In this document: positions 21,625 to 29,735 of the stretch, piece by piece
Layout: every line of letters starts with the position of its first letter
How positions within the stretch are numbered: the first letter of the stretch is position 1
Source: Oceanococcus sp.
Lineage (GTDB): Bacteria > Pseudomonadota > Gammaproteobacteria > Nevskiales > Oceanococcaceae
DNA length: 64,000 nucleotides
Direction: 5' to 3'
Assembly: GCA_030147945.1 (NCBI GenBank)
Contig: JASBUL010000111.1
Location: forward strand, 1-64,000
Program-made: the position numbers and the translations under genes
Notes under the pieces: model-generated
What the model saw: only the letters and a program-made list of their open reading frames with translations
Database searches by the model: none
Told to the model about the DNA's origin: nothing

Positions 21625-21867
21625 ATGAAGCCCAATCCCGTGCAGGAACTTGCCGAACGGCTGAGTCAGGTGCTGCCGCCCGGTCTGGCCTCAGTGCGGG
21701 ACGAGCTGCGGGACAATTTCCGTGCGGTGCTGCAGGCCCAGCTGAGCGAACTGGATCTGGTCAGCCGGGAGCAGTTCGAGGTGCAGAAAGAGTTGCTGCT
21801 GCGTCTGCGTCAGCGCCTGGTCGAGCTGGAGGCCCGGGTCGCGGAACTGGAAAAGACCAGCCCCTGA
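21625..21867 (+). CDS. ubiK: Ubiquinone biosynthesis accessory factor UbiK
   Basis: An 80-residue coiled-coil protein of the BMFP/DUF526 family. The central segment RAVLQAQLSELDLVSREQFEVQ matches the UbiK core, and the C-terminal heptad-rich part (LLRLRQRLVELEARVAELEK) forms the trimeric coiled coil. UbiK helps the Ubi complex with UbiJ. It is divergent from glnK, and NtrC sites fill its leader. There is no usual Shine-Dalgarno sequence before the ATG (GTGCGTGAGCC). Confidence 0.9.
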   Translation: MKPNPVQELAERLSQVLPPGLASVRDELRDNFRAVLQAQLSELDLVSREQFEVQKELLLRLRQRLVELEARVAELEKTSP

Positions 21868-21925
21868 CTAAAGTCACCCGGCCACTGGCCGATACCCGAG
21901 CAGATTCCATGCGTGTTTCTGCTCC

Positions 21926-24700
21926 ATGCTGTCCACCGCTTTTGTCCGCAAAAACCTGCCACTTGCGATAACCCTGGTCGTCGGGACGCTGGTGACGTTG
22001 GGTGCGTGGCGCTTCGTCGAGAACGTTGAACGTGAGCGGACAGAGCTGGCGTTCAGTCAGCGGGTCGAGAACACCGCTGACGCAATCCTGGATCGTTTCG
22101 CCGCCTATCAGCAGGTTCTTCATGGTGGCGCGGCCTTGCTCCACGCCTCGCACGCGGTGTCCCGTACCGAATGGCGGGTCTACGTCGAACACCTGATGGT
22201 GGAAGAGCTGTTCCCGGGCATTCAGGGGGTCGGCTACGCGGTCAATCTTGCGCCGGGTGATCTGGACGCACATGAGCGCGCGGTGCGCGCGGACGGTTTT
22301 CCTGACTACCGGGTGCATCCTCACGCCGTCCGCGGGCCGCCGCCATCCTCCGCCATCATCTATCTGGAACCCTTTGATGTGCGGAATCAGCGCGCGTTCG
22401 GCTATGACATGTATTCCAATGCCATCCGCCGTACGGCGATGGCGCGGGCGCGCGACACGGGCAAGCCCGCCCTGTCGGGACGCGTGACGCTGCTGCAGGA
22501 AATGGATCAGGACCTGCAGGCCGGGACCCTGCTGTATCTGCCGGTGTACCGCGAGGATGGCCCGCTGGATACCGTGGCGCAACGACGCGCCGCCCTGCTG
22601 GGCTGGGTGTACAGCCCGTTTCGCATGAACAATCTGATGCAGGGCATTCTCGGTCACGATTTGCGTGGCGTGCGTCTGCGTGTCTTCGATGGTCAGAGCG
22701 AGGACGAGGCCAGCCTGCTGTTCGACAGTGATTCCCAAGCCCAGCACCCGGTGGCCTTGATGACCACGCGGCGCGTGCTGCAGGTCGCCGGTCGGCCATG
22801 GACCATGGCCCTGTCGCTTGAACCGGCCGCCGCGGCTGCGGGGCTTACGCAGGCCTCGATAGTGCTGATCGGCGGTCTGATCACGACCCTGCTGCTGGCC
22901 TGGGTGGTGGTGAGCCTGCGCAGTTCCGAGGAGCGCGCCGGCCGTCTGGCCTGGGAGATGACCGACGCGCTGCGTGCTAGCGAACGGCGTTATCGGGCCA
23001 TTCTGGAGCACACCGCCGATGGCATCCTGACCATCGACGAACGCGGCATCGTGCGCAGTTTCAACAAGGCAGCCGAAGCCATATTCGGCTACAGCGCGGA
23101 TGAAGTGATCGGCCGCAACGTGTCCAAACTCATGCCCGAGCGCTACCGCGCCCAGCACGACGGTTACGTCGCGCGCATGGAAACCAGTGCCTCACACCGC
23201 AATCTCGGCATGCGCCGTGAGGTGGTCGGCTTGCGCAGCGATGGCGAGGAGTTTCCTTTGTGGCTGGCGGTCAACAAGATCCCCACCCGCGGAGCCCTGG
23301 AGTATGTCGGCATGGTCAGCGATCTGACCGAGCGCAAGCGCATCCAGGCCGAGTTGCAGTACACCGCGCACCATGATGCGCTCACCACGCTGCCCAATCG
23401 AGCCGTGCTCAAGGACCGCCTCGACCAGGCTATTCGTCTGGCCCGCCGCGAAGGCAACAAGGTGGCCGTGCTGATGCTCGATCTGGATCATTTCAAGCGC
23501 ATCAACGACACCCTGGGCCATCATGTCGGCGACGACCTGCTGATCAGTATCGCGTTGCGTCTGGAGGCGTCCGTCCGGGATGTCGACACGGTCGTGCGCA
23601 TGGGCGGCGACGAGTTCGTGATCGTGCTGCCCTCGGTGGGCGGGCGCGAGGACGTGGTGCCGGTGGTTGAAAAACTCATGCGCATCCTGTCCCAGCCGAT
23701 TTCCGTGGTGGGGCACGAGATGATCATCACCCCCAGCATCGGCGTGTGCCTGTGCCCGGACGACGGCCAGGACGAGCGCGCTTTGCTCAAGCACGCTGAT
23801 ACCGCCATGTACCAGGCCAAGGCTGCAGGTCGCGGCAACTACCAGTTCTTCGAGACCCACATGCTACGTACCAATCAGCGGCGTCTTGAAACCGAGACGG
23901 CGCTGCGCCGCGCCCTCGACCGCGGCGAGTTTTCCCTGCGTTTCCAGCCGCAGATCAATATTCACAGCGGCCAGCTGATCGGTTGCGAAGCCCTGGTGCG
24001 CTGGCACCATCCGCAGCTCGGTGATGTTTCCCCGGCGCTGTTCATTCCGATGGCTGAAGAGATGGGCCTGATCGGCTCGATCGGTGACTGGGTGCTGCTC
24101 AAAGCCTGTCAGGAGGCCGCCGAGATGCAGCGCGAGCTGGGGCAGCCCCTGCACGTGGCGGTGAATATTTCGCCGCAGCAGTTTTTCCGCAACGATATTG
24201 TCAGCAGCATCAATCGGGCACTGGCGATGAGCGGTTTTCCGGCCTCGCAGCTGGAGGTCGAGATCACCGAAGGGGTGTTGCTGGAAAACTCGCGTGAAAC
24301 CGTGCAGTTACTGCACAAAATCCGTGCGCTCGGGGTCTCCCTGGCGGTCGATGATTTCGGCACCGGCTACTCCAGCCTGTCCTACCTGACGCGCTTCCCG
24401 ATCGACAAGCTGAAAATCGACCAGAGTTTCGTGCGCGATATCACCACCGATGCCAGCGACGCCGCAGTGGCCAGCGCCATCATCGCCATGGCCCATTCGC
24501 TCAAGCTGGTTGTGGTCGCCGAGGGTGTCGAGACCCTGGAGCAGTACGAATTCCTCAGCCAGCGTCAATGCGACATCGCCCAGGGCTTCTACTTCGGGCG
24601 TCCGGTCACGCAGCGGGAATTCGTTGCCTCGGCCCAGCGTTTTCAGGGCCAGCCCGCGCTGGGCGATGCGCACGTCGCCTCGCTCGACCATCTGCACTGA
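21926..24700 (+). CDS. CHASE-PAS-GGDEF-EAL c-di-GMP signalling protein
   Basis: A 924-residue inner-membrane protein. An N-terminal helix (about 10-30) and a second near 310-330 bracket a periplasmic CHASE sensor (LFPGIQGVGYAVNL, DYRVHPHAVRGPP, YLEPFDVRNQRAFGYDM). A PAS domain (about 355-475, YRAILEHTADGILTIDERG) follows. The GGDEF domain has an intact RMGGDEF (560-564). The EAL domain has an intact EAL (688-690), DDFGTGYSSLSYL and KIDQSFVRD. Both cyclase and phosphodiesterase motifs look functional; which activity dominates cannot be read from sequence. The ligand of the CHASE domain is unknown. Confidence 0.93.
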   Translation: MLSTAFVRKNLPLAITLVVGTLVTLGAWRFVENVERERTELAFSQRVENTADAILDRFAAYQQVLHGGAALLHASHAVSRTEWRVYVEHLMVEELFPGIQGVGYAVNLAPGDLDAHERAVRADGFPDYRVHPHAVRGPPPSSAIIYLEPFDVRNQRAFGYDMYSNAIRRTAMARARDTGKPALSGRVTLLQEMDQDLQAGTLLYLPVYREDGPLDTVAQRRAALLGWVYSPFRMNNLMQGILGHDLRGVRLRVFDGQSEDEASLLFDSDSQAQHPVALMTTRRVLQVAGRPWTMALSLEPAAAAAGLTQASIVLIGGLITTLLLAWVVVSLRSSEERAGRLAWEMTDALRASERRYRAILEHTADGILTIDERGIVRSFNKAAEAIFGYSADEVIGRNVSKLMPERYRAQHDGYVARMETSASHRNLGMRREVVGLRSDGEEFPLWLAVNKIPTRGALEYVGMVSDLTERKRIQAELQYTAHHDALTTLPNRAVLKDRLDQAIRLARREGNKVAVLMLDLDHFKRINDTLGHHVGDDLLISIALRLEASVRDVDTVVRMGGDEFVIVLPSVGGREDVVPVVEKLMRILSQPISVVGHEMIITPSIGVCLCPDDGQDERALLKHADTAMYQAKAAGRGNYQFFETHMLRTNQRRLETETALRRALDRGEFSLRFQPQINIHSGQLIGCEALVRWHHPQLGDVSPALFIPMAEEMGLIGSIGDWVLLKACQEAAEMQRELGQPLHVAVNISPQQFFRNDIVSSINRALAMSGFPASQLEVEITEGVLLENSRETVQLLHKIRALGVSLAVDDFGTGYSSLSYLTRFPIDKLKIDQSFVRDITTDASDAAVASAIIAMAHSLKLVVVAEGVETLEQYEFLSQRQCDIAQGFYFGRPVTQREFVASAQRFQGQPALGDAHVASLDHLH

Positions 24701-24703
24701 GTT

Positions 24704-25930
24704 TCAGGCCGGCAGCAGCCAGGTCTGCAGCCGGCGGTAAACCTCGGGATCATCGAGCAGCTGCATATGATGTGTCCCGGCCAGGGTCTCGCGCTGCAGC
24801 GCTGGCGCGTCAAGTCGCCAGTTGTCGTCGCTCGAGAGCCCCAGCGCGGACGCCACAGGCACCAGATAATCGTGGCGCGCGCGGGCGACATCATCGGGCA
24901 AGTTCAGCGACACGCTGGCCGCGACCAGCAGGTAGCGGGGGCCGGCTGGCAAGGGCAGCGGCAGGCGCACATCGCCAGCATGGTCATCCTGCGGCAAGGC
25001 GCTCCAGTCGCCCCGGGTCAGGCTGCCGAAGCGCAGATCGCGGATGCCGGCCGAGCGCATTTCACCCAGATGGGCCAGAGGCGTCATGTACGGCGAGATC
25101 TTGAGCAGCCGGTTGGCCCAGTTGCCGATACGCTCCAGCGGTGCGCCGTGGTGCGGGCTGCCAAGCATGGCCGCCTGCTTGAGACGACTGGGCCAGCGGT
25201 GACCGGCGACCTCGGCGGCGTGCAGAGCGCTGCGGATCAGCAAGCCACCCATGCTGTGACCGATCAGGGTCAGCTGCTGGTCTGATGAGAGGGTTGATTC
25301 GAGCAGCGCAGACAGGTCTTCGCCATTGCTCGAGATGTGCCGCCCGGTGTTGTAGCGCAGATAGGCCACATCGGTGCCGGCCTGGGCCCGCAGGTGCTCA
25401 CACATTGCCTGGTGGGCCGGGTTGTGCCAGCCCAGTTCACTCATGCACAGACCATGCATAAAAATGACCTGATGGCGGACAGGGTGGCTATGAGCGTCGG
25501 CAGCCTCGAAGTTGCGGTGCAGGCTCATGCCCAACGCCAGCGGGCTGTTGTCTCGGGCCAGGCGGTCGCCAAACACGCCATTGAGTGCGGCCTGAAAGTG
25601 CAGCCAGTTCGCATCGCTGGGTGCGGCGGGCTGGTCGAGTACGCGCCCGGCCTCGGCGAACCCCTGGCTGAGGTTGTCAAAGCTGCCGCGGATCAGGCGG
25701 TAGATGAAGCCGGCAATACCGAAGGCCGCGTCATTGCGCAGGCGTGAAAAAGGTCCCGGTACACGGCTGATGGTGCCGTGCATGCGCCCGACCACGTCGA
25801 CCACGTCGGTGGCCAGGTTACAGCCCAGGTGCACCAGGCTCAGCCCTCGGCCGACCAGCCTGCGGGCATGTTCGATATCAGCCGGCGTCAGGCCGGTAAA
25901 GCCACCGTTGGGCAAGCTGGAATCCGCCAT
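24704..25930 (-). CDS. Alpha/beta hydrolase (PGAP1/lipase-like)
   Basis: A 408-residue protein from the ATG at 25930, which has GGAGA 8 bp upstream. It shows an oxyanion region FMHGLCMSELGW, nucleophile elbow LIGHSMGGLLIRSAL, the segment MLGSPHHGAPLERIGNWANRLL typical of PGAP1-like lipases, and a late His in GTHHMQLLDD. Serine esterase or lipase activity on lipids is likely; the substrate is unknown. No signal peptide is seen. It is divergent from the TetR gene, with a palindrome and FabR-like half-sites between them, so regulation by that repressor is plausible. Confidence 0.8.
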   Translation of the reverse strand: MADSSLPNGGFTGLTPADIEHARRLVGRGLSLVHLGCNLATDVVDVVGRMHGTISRVPGPFSRLRNDAAFGIAGFIYRLIRGSFDNLSQGFAEAGRVLDQPAAPSDANWLHFQAALNGVFGDRLARDNSPLALGMSLHRNFEAADAHSHPVRHQVIFMHGLCMSELGWHNPAHQAMCEHLRAQAGTDVAYLRYNTGRHISSNGEDLSALLESTLSSDQQLTLIGHSMGGLLIRSALHAAEVAGHRWPSRLKQAAMLGSPHHGAPLERIGNWANRLLKISPYMTPLAHLGEMRSAGIRDLRFGSLTRGDWSALPQDDHAGDVRLPLPLPAGPRYLLVAASVSLNLPDDVARARHDYLVPVASALGLSSDDNWRLDAPALQRETLAGTHHMQLLDDPEVYRRLQTWLLPA

Positions 25931-25954
25931 GATGATTCTCCATTCAGGACAGCG

Positions 25955-25970
25955 CATGGTGTGCACCATG
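25955..25970. promoter_or_regulatory. Perfect 16 bp palindrome upstream of the hydrolase
   Basis: CATGGTGTGCACCATG lies 25 bp before the hydrolase start. TGTGCACCA recurs at 26069-26077 next to the predicted tetR start site. It is a candidate operator for the adjacent TetR protein. It is not an NtrC site because the N5 spacer is absent. Confidence 0.5.
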
Positions 25971-25978
25971 GGCATAAA

Positions 25979-25996
25979 AGTCAACACTTGTACACA
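25979..25996. promoter_or_regulatory. FabR/DesT-like operator candidate
   Basis: AGTCAACACTTGTACACA contains imperfect inverted halves GTCAACA and TGTACAC around CT. From memory, FabR and DesT operators have this general AGT-AAC-TTGT-type layout. CTTGTACA with flanking A residues recurs (reverse complement) at 27661-27671 before the FAR gene. Confidence 0.45.
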
Positions 25997-26029
25997 AAAA
26001 GCGCGCGCATTTCTGCCCCATTCAAGGTA

Positions 26030-26057
26030 TTGACAGTCATCCGGGTTCGGGCATATT
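26030..26057 (+). promoter_or_regulatory. Sigma-70 promoter of the TetR gene
   Basis: A perfect -35 TTGACA (26030-26035), a 16 bp spacer and a -10 CATATT (26052-26057). The predicted start near 26064 precedes a TGTGCACCA half-element (26069-26077), so autoregulation is possible. Confidence 0.5.
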
Positions 26058-26181
26058 GACGCAACGTATGTGCACCAATCCCCGCGTTGTGCTCCAGACC
26101 TTGATTCCATATCCGCATCTAACCCGCTGGCCCGGCCCCGATGGGCGCGAGCCTTCAGCGGCGCGCGCGGCGGGTTTGTAG

Positions 26182-26826
26182 ATGGGCCGGCCGCAAAAGA
26201 CCCACCGCGCCAGCAAAGACCGTTCGCTGAATACCCGGCAGGCCCTGCGCGAAGCGGCGCTGGAGCTGATGGACCGCGACAACAGCTTTGACGGGCTGAG
26301 CCTGCGCGAAATCACCCGTGAGGTCGGGGTGGTGCCGACCACTTTCTACCGGCATTTCAGCGACATGGAGTCGCTCGGTCTGGAATTGGTGGCCGAATCG
26401 TTTCGCACCCTGCGCGAACTGCTCAAGGTTGCTCGCCAGACGGCCGTGCCCGGCGAGAAAATGATTCGACGCTCGGTCGAGACCTTTGTCACCTATGTGC
26501 GCGCGCATCGGCGTCATTTTCAGTTTCTGGCGCGCGAGCGCTTCGGTGGCGTGGCCGCGATCCGCGAGGAAATTCGCACCGAGGTGCGCTTGCTGCAAAG
26601 CGAGCTGGCCACTGATCTGGGGCGTTTTCCAGTGCTCAAGACCTGGTCGACCGAAGACCTGAACATGGTCTCGGGCCTGATGATCAACGCCATGATCGGC
26701 ATCGTCGAGCAGGTTCTGGCCTCGCGCCGGCGTGGTCAGGACGATGACGAACTCATCATGATTGCGGAAAAACAGTTGCGTCTGATCATCCTGGGCGTGC
26801 CGCAATGGCGCTCGCAAGGCGACTGA
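26182..26826 (+). CDS. TetR-family regulator, FabR/DesT-like
   Basis: A 214-residue repressor. The N-terminal helix-turn-helix (GLSLREITREVGVVPTTFYR followed by HFSDMESLGLELV) closely resembles FabR and DesT, which control unsaturated fatty acid synthesis and desaturation in response to acyl-CoA/acyl-ACP. The C-terminal ligand domain continues with FVTYVRAHRRHFQFLARERFGG, also FabR-like. It lies between a lipase-like gene and an AraC regulator plus fatty acyl-CoA reductase, so a lipid effector is likely. Whether it controls fab genes elsewhere cannot be seen here. Confidence 0.85.
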   Translation: MGRPQKTHRASKDRSLNTRQALREAALELMDRDNSFDGLSLREITREVGVVPTTFYRHFSDMESLGLELVAESFRTLRELLKVARQTAVPGEKMIRRSVETFVTYVRAHRRHFQFLARERFGGVAAIREEIRTEVRLLQSELATDLGRFPVLKTWSTEDLNMVSGLMINAMIGIVEQVLASRRRGQDDDELIMIAEKQLRLIILGVPQWRSQGD

Positions 26827-26832
26827 GCCACA

Positions 26833-27645
26833 GTGTCGTCGTCCGCCGCCACGCAGATTTATTACTGGCCCCGCAGCTTCCTACTCCGCAGCTTCCGCTT
26901 CGAACAGGTGCGCCAATATCAGCGTGCCTCGGTTACCTTGATCGTGGCGGCCAGCGGTGGTTTTGGCATCACCACCCAGGGCCTGGGTGAAACGCAATGC
27001 AGCGGCGTGTTGCTGGGGCCGTCATCACGCCGTCAGGGTTTGCGCATCGCCGGCGCCGATATGCGTGAGGCGGTCTGGATACTCGACGTCGCGCCCGGCA
27101 CGCTGCAGCATCGTGGCTTGCTGGATGTGCTGCAACGGCGGCCCGAGCTGCGTTTGTCGAGCGCCCAGCTGGCGCGCCTGCAGCCCTTGTTCGCGGCCCA
27201 GGCCGAGCAGCCGGTGTTGCCGCCGGCGCAGGCTCAGGCCCTGCATGCGCAGGCGGTGGATGCGCTGTTGCCTGAGCGTGCTTCGCGCCCGCTTGATCCG
27301 CGTGTGGCTCAGGTGCTGCAGATGCTGGGTGAACGTTGTCTTGATGAAATCGAGATCAGCGAGCTGGCGGCCAGTGTGGAGTTGTCGGAATCGCGCTTGC
27401 GCAGTCTGGTGCGGCGGGAGCTGGCCAGCAATCTGGTTCAGGTGTCGCGCTGGTCGGCGGCCTGGCAGACCATGCTGCACTGGCAGCCCGGTATGACCCT
27501 GACCGATGCCGCGCATGCGGCTGGCTTTCATGACCTGCCCCACGCCAACCGCACGGCCAACCAGATGTTCGGCCTTTCGCCCTCGCGTGCGCTGGACAGC
27601 GAACGCGTTCTGCTGGTGCCCTGCGCCGAGCCGATCGCATCCTGA
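26833..27645 (+). CDS. AraC-type transcriptional regulator
   Basis: A 270-residue protein with a probable GTG start, 6 bp after the tetR stop, so the two regulators are likely co-transcribed. The N-terminal half is a degenerate ligand or dimerisation domain that I do not recognise. The C-terminal half has a two-helix-turn-helix AraC domain (IEISELAASVELSESRLRSL and TLTDAAHAAGFHDLPHANRT, ending MFGLSPSRAL). It ends in a small terminator hairpin 100 bp before the fatty acyl-CoA reductase gene, its most obvious candidate target. Confidence 0.75.
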   Translation: MSSSAATQIYYWPRSFLLRSFRFEQVRQYQRASVTLIVAASGGFGITTQGLGETQCSGVLLGPSSRRQGLRIAGADMREAVWILDVAPGTLQHRGLLDVLQRRPELRLSSAQLARLQPLFAAQAEQPVLPPAQAQALHAQAVDALLPERASRPLDPRVAQVLQMLGERCLDEIEISELAASVELSESRLRSLVRRELASNLVQVSRWSAAWQTMLHWQPGMTLTDAAHAAGFHDLPHANRTANQMFGLSPSRALDSERVLLVPCAEPIAS

Positions 27646-27664
27646 CCCATCGGTCAGGCGTTTT
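27641..27664 (+). terminator. Terminator-like hairpin after the AraC gene
   Basis: A 7 bp perfect stem (CCTGACC with GGTCAGG, loop CATC) is followed by CGTTTT. The stop codon of the regulator lies inside the stem. The short T-run makes it a modest terminator. Confidence 0.5.
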
Positions 27665-27672
27665 GTACAAGC
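27661..27672 (-). promoter_or_regulatory. CTTGTACA element upstream of the FAR gene
   Basis: On the minus strand it reads GCTTGTACAAAA. It shares CTTGTACA plus following A residues with the candidate operator at 25979-25996. It lies about 80 bp before the FAR start and could be a TetR half-site. Confidence 0.35.
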
Positions 27673-27749
27673 GCGGCCGACAAGACGATCAGGAATAAAG
27701 CGGCGTAGGATTAGTCCCACTAACAGCTTTGCTCTTCATGGGGGACGAC

Positions 27750-29735
27750 ATGAACTACTTTGTAACCGGCGCGACCGGCTTTATCGGCCGCTTTGTTGTG
27801 GAACGTTTGCTGCGGCGTGAAGACGCCACGGTCTATGTGCTGATCCGCGAAAGTTCGCGTGACAAGTTCGAGGCGCTCAAGCAACGTCTCGGGGCCAGCG
27901 ACAAGCAGCTCATCGCGGTGTGGGGTGACATCACCCAGGCAGGCCTGACCGATGCGGCCACGACCAAAAAGCTCAAAGGCAAGATCGATCACCTGTTCCA
28001 CCTTGCCGCCGTCTATGACATGAACATGGACGACGAGACCGGCGATCGCATCAACAACGAAGGCACGCGCAACGTTGTCGAGTTCGCCAACGCCCTGGGA
28101 GGCAAGCTGTGCTTGCAGCACGTCAGTTCGGTGGCCGTGGCCGGCGGGCAGTGGGTCGGCAACTTCACCGAAAAGATGTTCGATGAAGGCCAGGACACCT
28201 CGCACCCGTATTTCCGCACCAAGTTCCAGTCCGAGGCCATCGTGCGCGAGGAATGTCAGGTGCCGTGGCGGGTCTATCGTCCGGGCATGGTGGTGGGTTG
28301 CTCCGAAACCGGGGAAATGGACAAGATCGACGGTCCTTATTACATGTTCCCGCTGATCAAGCAGATCCGGAACAAGGTGCCCAAGTGGTTGCCCCTGCTC
28401 GGCCTGGAAGGCGGCAAGATGCCGCTGGCGCCGGTCGATTACGTGGCCGATGCGATGATTGAGATCGCCCATCAGCAGGGTCAGGACGGCAAGGCGTTCT
28501 GCCTGATCCAGAAGCCGCAGGATTCGATGGGGCGGATGCTCGAAATCATGTTCGACGCAGCCCACGGGCCGGGCTTTGCGCGCAAGTATCCGTTGCCGGA
28601 ATTGCCCGCCGTGGTCCCCGGCGCGCTCAAGGAAACGCGCAAGGTGTTGCCGCTGGACATGGCGGCCAAGCAAATGTCGCGTGCGGTCGGGATTCCGCTG
28701 TCTGCGCTGGGCTATGTCCGCAACAAGGCGGTGTTTGACGACAGCCAGACCCGCGAAGCGCTCAAGGGTACGGACATCCGCTGCCCCCAGCTCAAGGACT
28801 ACGCCGACAAGCTCTGGACCTACTGGGAAACCCACATGGACTATCCGCGGGCCGATCGTCGCAATGTGGCGCGGCTCGGTGGCAAGGTGGTGCTGATCAC
28901 CGGCGCGTCCAGCGGTATCGGGCTGGAAGCGGCCAAGCGGTTTGCCGCCAATGGCGCAACCGTGGTCATGGTGGCGCGCAGCCTGGACAAACTGGAAGCG
29001 GTGGCCGCCACCATTCGCTCCAAGGGCGGCGATGCGCGTTACTACTCCTGCGATCTCAACAATCTGGAAGCGATCGATGAGCTGTCGGTGCAGGTGCTCA
29101 AGGATCTGGGCCGGGTCGATATCCTGATCAACAACGCCGGGCGTTCCATCCGTCGTGCGGTGCTTGAGTCACTGGACCGCTTCCACGACTTCGAGCGCAC
29201 CATGCAGCTCAACTACTTCGGTTGCATTCGCCTGATCATGAATCTGCTGCCGTCGATGGTCGAGCACAACGGTGGTCAGGTCATCAACATTTCGAGTATC
29301 GGCTGTTTGTCCAACGCCGCGCGCTTCTCTGCCTATGTGGCGTCGAAGTCGGCGCTGGATGCTTACTCGCGCTGTCTCTCGGCCGAGGTCAAGCAGCACA
29401 ACATCGATATCAGCACCATCTACATGCCATTGGTGCGCACGCCGATGATCGCGCCGACCAAGCTGTACGACTATGCCCCGGCCTGGTCGGTGGATGATGC
29501 CGCAGACCTGGTGCTCAGTGCGGCGGTGGATCGCAAGAAGCGGGTCAAGACCGTGCTTGGCCAGGCGGCCGAACTGAGTTACGCCCTGTGGCCGCGTTTG
29601 AACGACTCGGTACTGTCACGTGCCTTCCAGCTGTTCCCGTCCTCGACGGCCGCCAAGGGTGGTGGCAAGCCGGAAGAGAAGCTCAGTCGCGAAGGCATGG
29701 CGCTGGCCTATCTATTGCGCGGTTCGCATCTGTAG
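27750..29735 (+). CDS. Two-domain fatty acyl-CoA reductase (FAR, fatty-alcohol forming)
   Basis: A 661-residue protein starting MNYFVTGATGFIGRF at 27750 with GGGGGAC as ribosome site. Domain 1 is an extended SDR of the FAR type with the nucleotide motif TGATGFIG and active-site Tyr154/Lys158 (YFRTK). Domain 2 is a classical SDR (about 378-640) with TGASSGIG, NNAGRS and Tyr529/Lys533 (YVASK). Length and layout match, from memory, the Marinobacter fatty acyl-CoA reductase that makes fatty alcohols for wax esters. Likely reaction: acyl-CoA plus NADPH to fatty alcohol. No wax ester synthase is in this window. Its 3' end overlaps mnmC by 53 bp, antisense. Confidence 0.85.
   Translation: MNYFVTGATGFIGRFVVERLLRREDATVYVLIRESSRDKFEALKQRLGASDKQLIAVWGDITQAGLTDAATTKKLKGKIDHLFHLAAVYDMNMDDETGDRINNEGTRNVVEFANALGGKLCLQHVSSVAVAGGQWVGNFTEKMFDEGQDTSHPYFRTKFQSEAIVREECQVPWRVYRPGMVVGCSETGEMDKIDGPYYMFPLIKQIRNKVPKWLPLLGLEGGKMPLAPVDYVADAMIEIAHQQGQDGKAFCLIQKPQDSMGRMLEIMFDAAHGPGFARKYPLPELPAVVPGALKETRKVLPLDMAAKQMSRAVGIPLSALGYVRNKAVFDDSQTREALKGTDIRCPQLKDYADKLWTYWETHMDYPRADRRNVARLGGKVVLITGASSGIGLEAAKRFAANGATVVMVARSLDKLEAVAATIRSKGGDARYYSCDLNNLEAIDELSVQVLKDLGRVDILINNAGRSIRRAVLESLDRFHDFERTMQLNYFGCIRLIMNLLPSMVEHNGGQVINISSIGCLSNAARFSAYVASKSALDAYSRCLSAEVKQHNIDISTIYMPLVRTPMIAPTKLYDYAPAWSVDDAADLVLSAAVDRKKRVKTVLGQAAELSYALWPRLNDSVLSRAFQLFPSSTAAKGGGKPEEKLSREGMALAYLLRGSHL

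Noticed and set aside
25955-25970. CATGGTGTGCACCATG as an NtrC site
   Set aside because: It contains GGTG and TGCACC, but in the wrong order and without the five-base spacer of the NtrC palindrome.
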